Below are positions 33,272 through 44,620 of a stretch of 64,000 bases of DNA, in pieces (position 1 is the stretch's first letter; every line of letters begins with the position of its first letter). Position numbers and translations under genes: made by a program. This DNA is from Thinopyrum elongatum (lineage: Eukaryota > Streptophyta > Magnoliopsida > Poales > Poaceae), in assembly GCA_011799875.1 (NCBI GenBank), contig CM022301.1:211441888-211505887 (forward strand), given 5' to 3'. The notes under the pieces were generated by a model that ran no database searches, was not told the DNA's origin, and saw only the letters and a program-made list of their open reading frames with translations.

Positions 33272-33391
33272 GAACGATGCTTGGTGAGAGCTCTGGGGCG
33301 GAGTGGCCGGACAACCGTATAGTGCATTGGTTTGTCAAGAGCTCAATGACAGACGACGAAGGAAATTTCGATTCCCCTTCAATCCTGGTCA

Positions 33392-33400
33392 TTTATTACC
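33392..33400. repeat. 9-bp target-site duplication TTTATTACC (left)
   Basis: Identical to 35181-35189; a 9-bp duplication is the signature of Mutator transposition. Confidence 0.9.
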
Positions 33401-33590
33401 GAGTAAAATGCATTGGCGGTCATCGAACTTGTCTTGATAGCTCACTTTGATCATTGTACTTAAGAATACGGTCAATACGGTCATTATATATGAGATATGG
33501 TGATTATACGGTCACTGGCTCAGCGTATAGCTCCGTATTTGTCTGGTTGACCAATCAAACAGTCCACATGCGCCTCATCAGCTCGTGCTC
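33401..33590 (+). repeat. MULE left terminal inverted repeat
   Basis: About 190 bp, complementary to 34985-35180 with roughly 10 percent differences. Confidence 0.85.
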
Positions 33591-33759
33591 TGTATCTATC
33601 TATCTATGCGGGCCTACCTGTCAGTGGAGAAAGAAATAAAACCAAAATTATGTGTATGTGAGGAACCAACCCACGGACTCGTCGCTGCAACGCACACTCG
33701 TCAGCCAAATGAAAATGAAATACTTTGCGTTAAATGCACAAACCAATTTTTTTATATTA

Positions 33760-34114
33760 CTAGTAATCATGTACGTGCAATGCACGTGTATATAAGATAG
33801 GATATTATTTGCACGCGTATATTAGGTAGGATATTAATTGCACATTATATTAAGTAAGATATATTTGTTGCATGTTGATATTTGGTAAGATATTAAATTT
33901 TTTGTGTGGGAATGGTAAGATATTAATTACATGATAGATTTCATGGGATAGCGTTGAGTCTAAACATGTTTATAACCAATGGCATTGGTGGGTAATTAGA
34001 GCGTTAAACGTGTTTGGTGCTCAACATTGGAGCGATTTGAACCGCTAGATCACATGATTTGATGGTCGAGATGGTTTGGATCTGCCCCTTTGGGTCTTTT
34101 TATATTGGTATAGA
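33760..34114 (-). mobile_element. Small non-autonomous Helitron, 355 bp, nested in the MULE
   Basis: On the minus strand it starts TCTATACCAATATAAAAAG after a host A and ends with the hairpin CACGTGCATTGCACGT followed 7 bases on by CTAG and a host T. TC start, 3' hairpin, CTRR end and A/T insertion site are the defining Helitron signature. No Rep/helicase, so it is non-autonomous. Confidence 0.75.
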
Positions 34115-34984
34115 TACGTGATGCACACATTAGCGCACACCGTCCACAGACGCAAGTAGCATGTACGCGTGCAGACACTCACGCTCACGCTGTGAAACCA
34201 TGGTAATGCATGCACGTCGCCCTCTCAATCAAAGTCCTGCTCATGGCGCAACGCAAATGGCGAGCCCGTCACCTGCGCGCCCCGATGGTGCCTGACATTA
34301 TTGTTTAGATGTTTGCTGGCGGCCTCCGCGAACACCGAGCATGTATTCACCTGGCTCAACACCAACGTCATACTCGTGCTTGGGCGCTGAGCTGCTCGAC
34401 ATTAGCCATGGCTCTGCACACGACGCGACGACGTGACTCGGCGCCTTGCTCATGTATATCATCCATCACAACGACAATCTATAAACAGTCTAGCTAGAGA
34501 GGGTACTATGGTACCTATATATGTATCGTGGGCGATCGATCATAGTGCCACTGCACACGAGTGTGTGTTTGATCGATTCATCCATTATTCATAAGTTATG
34601 CATGGTTGTGTGTGTCTAATGGTGGTCGTCGAAGGCTAGCTGCCGACAAGAGTGGTTGCATGGACGCCTGGTTGTCTATACGTGCCGCATACACTTCAAA
34701 GGCTCGTCATCCATGAGTTCACATAATTTATTTTAGTACAATCATAAGCGTAACTGCGTAAGTCCGTCTGCGTGCGTGCTAGTATATATTGTGTGCGTGC
34801 GCGTGCATACTGCGTGCGTGTGGGTCATCTGCATGCATGCATGTGCATCGCGTTTGCTCCTTGCAAAAATACCTCATTTGGTTAGCTCGTGTGGCTTTAC
34901 TGAAGAGGTTCGGGGTTAATTCCCCACCCATGCAATGCATAATTTAGTTTTTCTAATTTATTTATTTTTGACCCATTGACGGGT

Positions 34985-35180
34985 GGGGCCGTAGAACCTG
35001 GGTGAGGCGCATGTGGACTATTTGACCGGTCAACCAGACAAAATACAGAGCTATACGCTAAGCCAGTGACCGTATAATCATCTTAAGTCGTATATAGTGA
35101 CCGTATTGATCGTATTCTTAAGTACAGTGACCAAAGTGAGCTATCGAGACAAGTTCGATGACCGCTAGTGCATTTTACTC
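34985..35180 (-). repeat. MULE right terminal inverted repeat
   Basis: Inverted copy of 33401-33590, ending GCATTTTACTC at 35180. Confidence 0.85.
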
Positions 35181-35189
35181 TTTATTACC
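35181..35189. repeat. 9-bp target-site duplication TTTATTACC (right)
   Basis: Matches 33392-33400 exactly. Confidence 0.9.
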
Positions 35190-35720
35190 GCACACGGTTA
35201 CTTTTCGTTGCCTGTGGAAACTGTGTGCGCTGACCCTATTATGGGTTGCTTTCTGATTGGCCGCCACCCCAGCCACGCGGATCACGCGCGTGCACCGTGA
35301 TCGAACGGCATTCCACGTCCCTATCATCACACCCGTGTAGCTGTAGCTGGGATTTGATGTTTCTGCACCTCCGTCCTGGTTGATGCATGTAACTCCAAAT
35401 AATATCACTAGAAACTATGTTTATTAGTAAGATACACGTGCATTGCACGCATGAGATTTGGCAACCAAATTATGAATAAATACCACACTATAGCATGTAA
35501 GCTTTGAGTCATATATGCATGATGTAGATGTTCGTTAATTCTTATAGTGGTAGTAAATTTCTACAAAATGCACATAATGGCCTAAATATGGTAAATGAAC
35601 CCAGAGAAGTGCCAAATTTGAACACGGTGCTTTGTAGGGTGTATGTTGATCATAGAAAAAAAAGTGAACTGCCACATTAATTGAGTACTTTTGCAAACTA
35701 CAAAAACAATATACCACGAT
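35190..35720. other. Spacer with a Helitron 3' terminus
   Basis: No gene. A minus-strand Helitron-like 3' end (hairpin GTGCAATGCAC, then CTAA at 35424-35427 and host T) is present; the corresponding 5' end could not be found with confidence. Confidence 0.45.
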
Positions 35721-36040
35721 GCCAGCATCTGACCGCCCTGGCCTACCGAAACCCCTTCCATCGCTAGCGCGCGCTTCCCTCCTGAAACGGTCACCATCGC
35801 TCCAAAACGTCAATGCCGCATTCACGCCCGACGCGACCTCTCACTTGCGCCGGCATTGCAGCAGCGCGACGACCGAGACAGCGCCACCCGCGCGGCATCC
35901 CGGTGCAAGCGACTGCTCCACGTTAACGGCACCACGGCCATCTGTCCGTCCGCCACCCACATTAATGACATGCGTCTCCCGACGAACCTACTCTGGCGCC
36001 AGCCGTCCATCCGTCTGCCGCGGCTCATTGCCATTCGCCC

Positions 36041-36050
36041 GCTATATTAA
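36041..36050 (+). promoter_or_regulatory. Candidate TATA box
   Basis: GCTATATTAAC, about 90 bp upstream of the ATG at 36134, with a CT-rich leader between; fits a plant core promoter. Confidence 0.45.
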
Positions 36051-36133
36051 CTTCAGCCCCAGCCCCCATCCATAGCCTAAGACCCACAGACATTCTCCTC
36101 CGGTCCCTTCCTTCTGTCGGCACCACTCCAACC

Positions 36134-36703
36134 ATGGCCTCCTCGCGCTCCAAAGCTCTCTTCGACGTACTGTCGCAGGAGCAGATGAAGGACATCGCCG
36201 GCTCCGCTCCGGGCGCGCTCCAAAGCTCTCTTGGATGTACTTTTGCAGGAGCAGATGAAGGACATCGCCGGCTCTGCTCCAGGCGCGCTCCAAAGCCCTC
36301 TTGGACGTACTGTCGCAGGAGCAGATGAAGGACATCACCGGCTCCCCATGGCCGCCCTCTGCCGCCACGACCATCAAGTTGGCGCACGTGCGCGGGTGCA
36401 GCTTGCAGCGAGGAAGAGTGGTACATGGTAGGTCAACGCCGCTCTGGTCCCAGGAAGGCCACTGCTCCTCCACTCAGTCGACGCCAAGCTTGGTGGGGTA
36501 AACATTGGCGGCCGATTAGCCGCTTGACCGCGATGCGGAGGCGGAAATCTACAGAACCTTGTGCTCCGAAGGAGGAGGTTATCGAGGCGGAGCTGGACAA
36601 AGCCGAGGCGGATGAGGAGGAGGAAAAGGCAATAGCCGGAGCGTCAGTTCTCGGGGCTCATGGCCGGACATGGTGGTCGGGCGCCGGTGATCATTTAGAT
36701 TAG
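36134..36703 (+). pseudogene. Unknown CACTA-borne gene disrupted by 70-bp tandem repeats
   Basis: ATG at 36134 (ACCATGG) begins MASSRSKALFDVLSQEQMKD. The 70-bp block starting CGCTCCAAAGC then repeats three times (36148, 36218, 36288). Because 70 is not a multiple of three, each copy is read in a different frame, so the original SKAL(F/L)DVLSQEQMKDI reading is lost after one copy. A downstream frame (36425-36703) encodes a Lys/Glu-rich tail (EAELDKAEADEEEEK) ending at TAG. No domain recognised. It has its own TATA box and CT-rich leader, so it was once a promoter-bearing gene. Three ATGAATTT-GTCCGGTT repeats (36739-36843) follow in what would be the 3' region. Confidence 0.45.
36148..36357. 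repeat. Three exact-period 70-bp tandem repeats
   Basis: Copies at 36148, 36218 and 36288 differ by a handful of bases; the core is GTCGCAGGAGCAGATGAAGG. Confidence 0.9.
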
Positions 36704-36734
36704 GTTTACAGTAGGTTTTAGTACGGTTTGTGCA

Positions 36735-36845
36735 AAATATGTAATGAATTTTGTCCAGTTTATAGGAAACGTTTTCAAAATGTAATGAATTTCATCCGGT
36801 TAATTTGAAATTTGCTTTGTTTGCATGAATTTCGTCCGGTTAGTT
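36735..36845. repeat. Three ATGAATTTCGTCCGGTT repeats
   Basis: Degenerate copies near 36741, 36784 and 36824, period about 43 bp, AT-rich. Confidence 0.65.
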
Positions 36846-37026
36846 CATATAGTTGTCGAAAGGTATGCGGGCAGCATTGGATGGCATCCTCTGGCATCAG
36901 TGTCCTCGGACAGATGCCGTTGTAAATTTGTGGGTCAGCGCTGGAGATGCCCTAACTATCATGCTATAATCGCTAACAGTGCTTCATTATTTTGCAGGGA
37001 ACAGTTATCCCTCGATCAAAATCAGA

Positions 37027-38275
37027 TCCGCCGTGTTTCGCACACCTCCCACATAAGAGTGGAGACGCTTGCTTACATAAAAATGGAGCAAGTGGATGGC
37101 ATTGTAGCACGTCATATCACTCAAACTCACTAGGCCAAACTAGCCCGCCTAACGCGCGGGAATGTCCCGCCCTCGTCATTTTGTTCTGGATTTCTATCGA
37201 TCGATCGCACGAAAATGTTAGACTTTGCAAGTTCAAAAGGAAAAGGCGGCACACTTAAAGTACGCCTGTTGCGTTCGCGTCGCACCCCCGACAGTCCGGC
37301 TCGCACGCCGCTCACCAAAGGGGACATGCGTTGTCTTGCATTTTCACTGACATGTGGGACTGCAATTGAATAAACCGTCGATAGCCGAAATCTAATCGCT
37401 CGGCAGGCATCGGCTGAGAAGAGAGAGACGGGGGAGGGAGAAGAGATCGCCCGCCCGCTGCGCACGGACTCCAAGAAATATGGTGATAATGTGAGGTGGG
37501 CCATGCGGGAGTCCGGACCGCTTCCAAGCCCTCTTCTGACCGCCCTGGCCCACCAGAGAACACCTCCCCCCTCTCGCGCGTGCTCCCCCCTCAGGCACCA
37601 GGTGCCCGCATTCATAGCAAGTACAATCATGGGCTATAAGCCCGCTTATGTGGAGGAGAGAGGCATTGAAAAAGTGAAGGAGTGGGCTCTGCAAGAGCCC
37701 GTCTCTACACGTGCTCCTAGGTATAAAAAACTAAATCTAAAAAAAAGGTATAAAAAACAATTGTGTCTAAAAAAAGAAGGTAAAAAACATTTGAGAGGAA
37801 ATAGATAGAGAGAAAGTGAGAAAAAGTTGTAACCTTATAGCCAACCTTATAGTCAACACTATGGTACATGAGGAAGGAGGGAGTTGTGCACATGCCAAGT
37901 TCACTGGGCTGCCGTGTTTCACACTCCTCCGTCGTAACAGTGGAGACAACAGTTTTCATCAAAAATAAACAATGAATACTCCTTGCTCGTCCTCGATATC
38001 GGAAAGAATACTTTCATTCGCCGACATGTGGGACGTCGACCATCCTGGTCCACTTGCCATGCACAAAATTATCCTGGTCCACCCCGGTCATAGCGTAGGC
38101 CCAACCTTTCCCACTATAAGTTGGTCAGACGATGGAACCATCATGACTTCATTGAATTCCGCTTCTTCAAGAAAACTTACTGTACCCGCAATACTGCTAC
38201 CACACGCAAAGACTGGACGGCACTGTAGCACGTCATATCACTGAAACCCACTAGGCCAAACTAGCCCGCCTAGGA
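37027..38275. repeat. Duplicated block, copies about 1.1 kb apart
   Basis: CACGTCATATCACT-AAAC-CACTAGGCCAAACTAGCCCGCCTA occurs near 37109 and 38230, and GCCGTGTTTC-CAC-CTCC near 37029 and 37911. This indicates a tandem segmental duplication within the CACTA, later diverged. No gene recognised between; many open frames at 37130-37700 are GC-driven. Confidence 0.55.
37621..37867. mobile_element. Candidate MITE
   Basis: Ends GTACAATCATGGGCTATAAG and the reverse complement of CTATAAGGTTGGCTATAAGG share a GGCTATAAG core, like a common grass MITE type. Target duplication not clear. Confidence 0.35.
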
Positions 38276-38360
38276 TTTGTACGTCTCTGTACTGCTATGA
38301 TTTTGTGTTCTCAAAAAATATCCTTTGTCAATCTAACGATTAGGAGTAGAAAGAAATGAA

Positions 38361-38653
38361 GGCCTCCTTTGGTTCATAGGATAGGAATTTTATAGGAATA
38401 GGAAAATCATAGGAAGTGAGATGACATGCATCTCAATTCCTATAGAGAAAGAGATGTTATTTGGTGCATAGGATAGGAATTTTTCCATTGAGTCTAGCCT
38501 AATTTTTTTTCCTCCAAAATACGAAGGATTGATTCCTATCCTACATAGGAATAGGAATCCATTCCTATAAACCAAAGGGCTTCAAAGGAATTTCTCCTTT
38601 GCAAATCCTATCCTATAGAGTTCCTACAAAATTCCTACAAACCAAAGGAGGCC
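38361..38653. mobile_element. MITE, 293 bp, TIR GGCCTCCTTTGGTT
   Basis: Perfect 14-bp terminal inverted repeats GGCCTCCTTTGGTT / AACCAAAGGAGGCC with similarity continuing inward (GTAGGAATTTTGTAGGAA type words). Superfamily (Harbinger or hAT) undecided because no target duplication is evident. Confidence 0.7.
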
Positions 38654-39300
38654 GGAGGGTCTTTCTCTCTCTCTAGATCTCTCTCCATCCCACAACCCCT
38701 CTAGCACACGTACACACTCTCTGTAGCCACTCCGAAAGTACGCCATCACTACACATTCACGCTTCCAACAAAAAAATTACACATTCACGCATGTTACAAG
38801 TACGTGCCAATTTTGCTGGCTATTAATGTGAATGTATCCGTGAACCAACTCTTTGAGTTTGATGTGAATTAATGTATAATTGTGGACTATTGTCTGATCA
38901 ATCGCTAAGCCTACAATTTTAGGAGCTTGGGCTATTGGTCGATCGATGACGGATCAGACCTATAAGCGTACCACGAGCTCATCAGCCCCAACGTTTCTCT
39001 TCTGTGAGTGTTTGCAAGTACTATAGCTCGCACAGTAGCTAGCCTACTAACACCAAGAATCATCAAACAAGCCCTGCTGATATGATATACAGTTCAAACT
39101 TACATCTAAGCATGCCATATATTGCATCGAAAGATGGTGAGGATACATCTGTTTCCATAACTCGGAGAGGGTTCGCATGATTCGTTATCAAACAAAAGTA
39201 GCAAGTACCACCCACACAAGACAGTGCACTAGCCCTAACATGGTTTGATAACAAGCATCGTTCTCCTAATTAAAAACAATGCAAACTACCTTGAAGGATT
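38654..39300. other. Spacer without genes
   Basis: AT-rich; nothing recognised. Confidence 0.5.
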
Positions 39301-39311
39301 AGCGCGACCAA

Positions 39312-40027
39312 CTATTTCTTGTCATCGATCTCTCGGGCAATGACCATAGCACGAACAGCGGCATGGGAATCGATCTCTGGGGCGATGTCCATAGGATGGA
39401 CCGTGACATCGGAATCGATCTCTGGGGCGATGTCCACAAGACGGACAGCGGCATCGGAATCGATCTCCGGGGCGATGTCCACAGGACGGACCGTGACATC
39501 GAAAACGATCTCTGGGGTGATGTCCACAGGACGGACCGCGACATCGGAATCATCAAGGACGTCCACCGACACCTGCACAACCCTAACATATTAGGAAGCA
39601 CATTGCAAATAATCAAAAACCACAACTATGGTAAGCCATTTTTTTTACCTTGTGCAGCTCACCGGGGGATCCCATCCCTCCGGGGGCCATCTCCTCGATG
39701 GGGGCCATCGCCTTGCCAGGGAAATACTGCTTCTCAATGGCGACTATCTCCTCAAACTCGACCTTGAGCCTCTCATAGGTGGCCATTAGAGTTTCTGGGG
39801 TAGGCACGGTGGGACCCTTGCTGTTCTTCCAGCTTTCTTTGAGGAGTTCGTCCGCCAACGTCGTCAACTCTTTGGCCAGTGCTTGTTTCTTGGAGTTCTT
39901 CGTCTCCATGGGTTGGCCCGCCAACATGGCCAACTCGTTGGTCGGTGCTCGCTTCCTGGAGATCTCTGTCTCGAGTGAGTTGTCCATCGGCAACTCTTTG
40001 CCTAGTGCTCCAGGATCCATCAATAAA
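39312..40027 (-). CDS. Two-exon gene encoding a 15-residue tandem-repeat protein
   Basis: Exon A, 40027-39649, follows a TTTGTCAG acceptor; its ATG at 40020 opens MDPGALGKELPMDN and continues as a Lys/Glu-rich helical region (SKKQALAKELTTLADELLKE, then TYERLKVEFEEIVAIEKQYF), ending at an AAG/GTAAAA donor. A 76-bp intron (39648-39573, GT-AG, acceptor TTGTGCAG) is followed in phase 0 by exon B, 39572-39312. Exon B encodes five 15-residue repeats with consensus D-V-T-V-R-P-V-D-I-A-P-E-I-D-S, then DDKK and stop. Frame is open across both exons and the junction, about 206 codons from the ATG. I do not recognise the family. Further 5' exons are possible, since a splice acceptor sits before the ATG. 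Element-borne or captured, inside the CACTA. Confidence 0.55.
39326..39550. repeat. Five 45-bp tandem repeats (coding minisatellite)
   Basis: Units start CGATCTC at 39326, 39371, 39416, 39461 and 39506, with exact 45-bp spacing and small differences; 45 is a multiple of three, so the reading frame is kept, in all frames. Confidence 0.92.
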
Positions 40028-40059
40028 CTGACAAACAAAAAGCAATCGAAAGGAAACCA

Positions 40060-41040
40060 CAATCGCAATGAAAATGGGAAAAGAATAGGCAATGAGAATC
40101 GGTCGGTGCTTCATAAAAAGAAGATTCTTGGAATGAAAATATAGTAGCATCACTGATTCGCCCACCTTTCCTTCGTTGGTACAGAAGAAAAATGGCAGAA
40201 GTGAGTAGCCTGGAATGAGGTTTTCTTCAAGAAAGGGGACAAAGGGCTTCAATGAGCGTTCTAGTGAAATTATGGTTGCTTTGTCTAGTCCAACTTCGAG
40301 GCCACTTTACCACTGCTGGTAAAGGTGTGGGTTTTGTGATATGACGGGTCATGACGGCCACACTGGGGTGACTGGTGCGTCTCGACTGTAGCACCTCGCT
40401 GTGATTTGGTGGATGGCATGCAGGCCCGGATGCTTGATGTCCCGCATGTAATAGAGCGGCTAGTCATATAGTAGTTTGGATGATAGACGAGGAGCTCTGT
40501 CCTGGTTTATTGGTCCTTGGTCCTTATGATAATTTGTGCCAAATTTTGACTATAAATTTAACTAACCAAATGTTCATGCATGTCACAAAAAATTACATCA
40601 TTGAAAACTATGTTCAAATACGAATCCTAGGATATAATTTTTGTTAACATGCACTAGCATTTTGCCAGTTAAATCTTTGGTCAAAATTTAGCACAAATTA
40701 CAAAGGGGCCCAATAAAGATTGTACTCTCACATTTTGTTTTGAGGATACTCCCACATAGAAAATATAAATAGTAATGCATGTTGGTGCAGCCCACGTTTC
40801 CGATAATTTTAGCCGTGGGCTTGTTCACAATTTTTACGAGGCGATGGTTGTTCACTTAATGGAGGGTCTAGTACCAGACTTGAACGATACAAAGTGTGAC
40901 CTGGCACACCATAACACCACTTGGAATAAGCGGGTAGCTATCTCAAAAAACAATCAACAACTCAAAAAAACGGCGACCTGGCACGTACACAATTTTAAAC
41001 GATTGTTTTGATGGAGTGAGAAAAAGAAAACTACCCCACT
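40060..41040. other. Spacer without clear genes
   Basis: AT-rich, with possible upstream exon material of the 39312-40027 gene up to about 40250. Nothing else recognised. Confidence 0.4.
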
Positions 41041-41045
41041 ATACG

Positions 41046-41056
41046 TATATATATAG
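41046..41056 (+). promoter_or_regulatory. Candidate TATA box
   Basis: TATATATATAGG followed by a CT-rich leader, about 230 bp upstream of the ATG at 41276. Confidence 0.45.
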
Positions 41057-41275
41057 GCAGGAGCCTCCGCGCTTGCTTGCTAGGGTTGCTCTATTCACAC
41101 ACTCTCATCCTCTCAAGATCTAAACAAGATAGCGGTGGTAACACTGTCTTTCTATCCTCACCGCTGGTTATAGAGCCGGACGTATCCCCCTCCGCCGGTG
41201 AAGGGGAGGAGGGGCAGTGTTTAGGCCGTCGTCGACAGCGAGGGAGGAGACCCACTGCCGGCAGCACCGTTATCT

Positions 41276-44200
41276 ATGGCCGAGCACCGGCGCGGGAGGT
41301 CCTTTGATCCCTTCATCGCTGCCCTAGTGTGGGCGGATCCGGCCTCCCACCGCCCACCTATCCACACCCCGACGACCTTCAGGTATATCTTCCTTCGAAA
41401 CCAGCCTAGCTCTACTTCCCCAGCTCGCTACGTCGCTGCATGTGCATCATTTTCTACCTCTCAGCCCCCCTCGTAGCTAGGCAAGATCGGATGGTCCAAC
41501 GTCACCTAATTTTTTTTGTATTGTTAGAGGTAAAGCTACTTCATGGAGTCGAATCTTGTACTTGGTTCAAACAAGAAATAAAGGGGGGAAATTTAGTATG
41601 TACATCGGACTTGGTACAAACAGAAAAGAAAGGGGGTGAAAGTAGTACAGACTGGTCATCCAACCGGTCTCTTGGTCAAAAAGGGAAATATAGGGGAAAC
41701 GCTGTACATAGTGGTATGACCAGGACTAGATTTGCTATCCACACATAGGAATAGGTGGCTAGAGTGAACAAAAATGGGACCAACCCAGATATGTTTCTTG
41801 GATGTTTGTTTCTCGGGGCAACAAACTCTGAATCACCACTTTATGCCCCGGTTTAGGTACATGGTGCTGGACTGCTGGTGCACCCACTGTCCCATGCCCT
41901 TATAGCAAATATTTAGCTGTTCTTAATCTAATGCCCCTAGTAAAATGAAGCCATGCCACTGTTATAAGCCATGACAAGTTTAACCAATTGTTTTGCTAGT
42001 AATTGTTTGAGACTCTGACTATTTCCTCTGTAGCTTTTTTGTGCAAACAGGGATATCCAGTTCACCTCGTTGCTATTGCGACCTTTTGGTGCACTGCACA
42101 AAACACTTCTTAAAAGAAGTGACTTTTGTGTTGTTTAACTGGAATGTCAGAATGGAACCGTTGGTTCATTTCGGTGGAACTGCACAAAGGGAGATCTGTG
42201 TTCCAATCTTCATCCTCCGTATTGGCACCATAACCTTCCTTTAGGTAAGAATGATATTTAATGCATGTGTTCACCTCTATTTTGCAACTGCCATGAGAAA
42301 ATAATGCTATTGTTTACTAGTACACTTGTACTCCCTCACTGACAAAACCAATTCTGAAATAGAAGGCCAATCATGTACTTGGTTTCACCAACTGGTGAGG
42401 AGAAAGAGAAACAAAGGATGAAGAGGAAGACGAAGAAGAAGAAGAAGGAGGAAATGAAGAAGATCACACGATGGTACCGTCCTGTGTTATCCTGACATCT
42501 TGCTAGTGGTATTGTATTGTTGTGTTGCTATTAGTCTTACTTTACTTGGAAGACTAGCAAGATGCCCGTGCGTTGCACGTAACATCAAGATGAATTTGTA
42601 TGAGTAGTTTATCTTGTGAGAGAAAAGGATGAACGAGGGAAGGCCTTATTTGCAAATGTGGAGAGGGGTGTGGGTATCTTTTTGCAAAATTGCATAGTTT
42701 CCTTCCTATCCGTCAGATATAAATCGGACGACCTATATTGCAAGATGGCAGGCACACCATCATCACCAACTCTGTTTTTTATAAGTGTAGAGATAGATAG
42801 AGAAATGCAGTAGAGTGGTACTTGGCTTGACGACACATCATACTAATTAACTGGATTCTGGATGCATGTGTGACCCAGCTCTACACGATCAACAGTGCCA
42901 AGGTGATCTTGCTGAAGCCAAGGCCTCTGTCGAGGCCATTCAAGGGCTCTGGCAACGTCTCCCTTACATGTGAGACGATCCTCTAGGAGCCCTTCCACTT
43001 CTGATGTCTCTCCTGTAAGGTCACTTAATTAATTACGAGTACTTAAGTAGCACTAATTTATTGCTGCCTAATTTTCCTGTCGGAGTTAAACAAATCTTTA
43101 GTAGCACCCTATGTTGAATCATGTACGTGTGTATGTGTGTCTGTGGAGGTAAATCATGTGGTGGAGCAGGGAGGGAATCTTGGTAGTGTCATGATATAAT
43201 AATGCTATTGTTTTGCATGTCAATTTATTGCCACTGGTTCAATGAGGCAATGTTTTGCGTATTGTCCATCATGAATTTGATGCTACTGTTAAATTATATG
43301 CTAATGTCTTTCTATCCTTTCTCACTAAGCTAATGAGGGTTTCACCTTGTTCCTACTTGTGCAAACAGGGATCATGTTGTGCCAATCATACATTTTAGTA
43401 GAACTGCACAAGAGAATACAATGAACTGTATCCCAGCCAGTGCTTTAACTCTGCTGGAAGTTCTTGATAATCTTTCGATATAATCTCACCACTGGTAAAC
43501 AAGAGTGATGTCAACCATACATTTGAAGTGCACAAAAATATATACTATTGAATGATTCCAGTGAGTGCTTTATCATCTCTTCTGGGACTACTTGAATAAG
43601 CTTTTTTGCTCAGGTTGGTACCGGCCTAAGGCCTTCATCCATATTAGTTTGCTATCATCTCTATTTGTATCGTGCTACTGTGTTGCTACTATCATGAGAA
43701 ACTCCTTTATCTTTGCACGTTAAAGTTTTGCAACCTGTGATACATGGCAATGCTTTGAGTGTTGAGCTAATTGGCAGTGATTAAATAAACTAATACCTCT
43801 CTTTAAGCAAGACTACTATGTTGCTAACTTTACCCATTAAGATAATGAGGGTGCTTCTATTTGTTAGTGTATGTTTCATCAACTAGTCCCACTATTACAG
43901 TAATCTCACTCTCTCAATATATGTGCCAACAGGGATGCTCGATTTTTGTGGAACTGCACAAAAACTTTGGGTGCTTCATTTCCTCGACTGCATCCTTCCT
44001 TTCCTATCAGTCGCTTATCTCGGCTTCCAGTCAAAGGAAATAGTATTTGATATGCTACCTCACACAGGTTGGTGCCAGTCTTTATCCTGATTATTGTGCT
44101 TGTCATATGTATTGGTAATTTGGTATTGTGCTACTGTTTGCCGATTTCATAAAGGAGTAACTTGGAGCCTGAACTCGCAGGCAAATCATTACATTGGGTG

Positions 44201-44620
44201 ATTTCAGTAGAACTGCACAAAAAGATCAGATGGACAGATACTTATGCTGCTGCTATGTACTCCAAAGTTCATTCAGACAAGCATCGATGTTGACAAGAAG
44301 AAGTGCCAGAGTGAACGCCAACAATATTGCTTGGCGCATAGCCTAGAAAAACGCAGTCCAGTCTTTGGTCCCAACTTGTGCCTTTTGGTTATTGGCACAT
44401 ATGGTAGCGAACTATATGGCATGGAGTCTAAAGATTCCAGACAAGTTGGTTGACGCGTATATTCATCTGGCACTTAATCAGTCTGCACGCCAGGGATGCT
44501 CCATTTCAGTTGAACTGCACAAAAAATTTGGGTGGTTCATTTTATCGACCTCCTCCTTTCTTGTCTGCAATGTAGAATTTTGGCGAGCTACAGGACCAAG
44601 ATGAGCCAGTAAACTAGTTG
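41276..44620 (+). pseudogene. CACTA-borne plus-strand gene unit with repeated exon-like modules
   Basis: First exon 41276-41382 (MAEHRRGRSFDPFIAALVW...) ends at a CAG/GTATAT donor, phase 2. Downstream, an exon-like module recurs. Its core GAACTGCACAAA is at 42177, 43401, 43951, 44210 and 44512, often preceded by an acceptor such as GTGCCAACAG or TGCAAACAG and a GGATGCTC start. The last two full copies encode GCSI-VELHK-FG-F followed by a Ser-rich stretch. A Lys-rich piece (42373-42495, KRKTKKKKKEEMKK) lies between. CTCCAAAGTTCATTC-type segments at 44260 and 44720 are also duplicated. No known domain; frames do not connect cleanly, so it is probably decayed. Confidence 0.4.
42554..42793 (-). 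mobile_element. Small non-autonomous Helitron, 240 bp
   Basis: On the minus strand: host A, TCTCTACACTTATAAAAAAC start, then a 3' hairpin GTGCAACGCAC...GGGC, CTAG end and host T. Same terminal design as 33760-34114. Confidence 0.7.

Larger units (their letters stand above)
33401..35180. mobile_element. Non-autonomous MULE (Mutator-like), 1780 bp, with a nested Helitron
   Basis: Long terminal inverted repeats of about 190 bp start GAGTAAAATGCA at both ends and share ATCGAACTTGTCT-GATAGC and GTATAGCTC-GTATTT words. Perfect 9-bp target duplications flank it. No MURA-type transposase is present. The interior (34115-34980) includes a GC-rich, exon-like segment (34160-34500) of unknown origin, so this could be a Pack-MULE. 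The Helitron at 33760-34114 inserted later. Confidence 0.9.

Noticed and set aside
39299..39767. Other open frames across the 45-bp repeats (both strands)
   Set aside because: A repeat whose length is a multiple of three keeps several frames open; only the minus frame joins to a spliced upstream exon.
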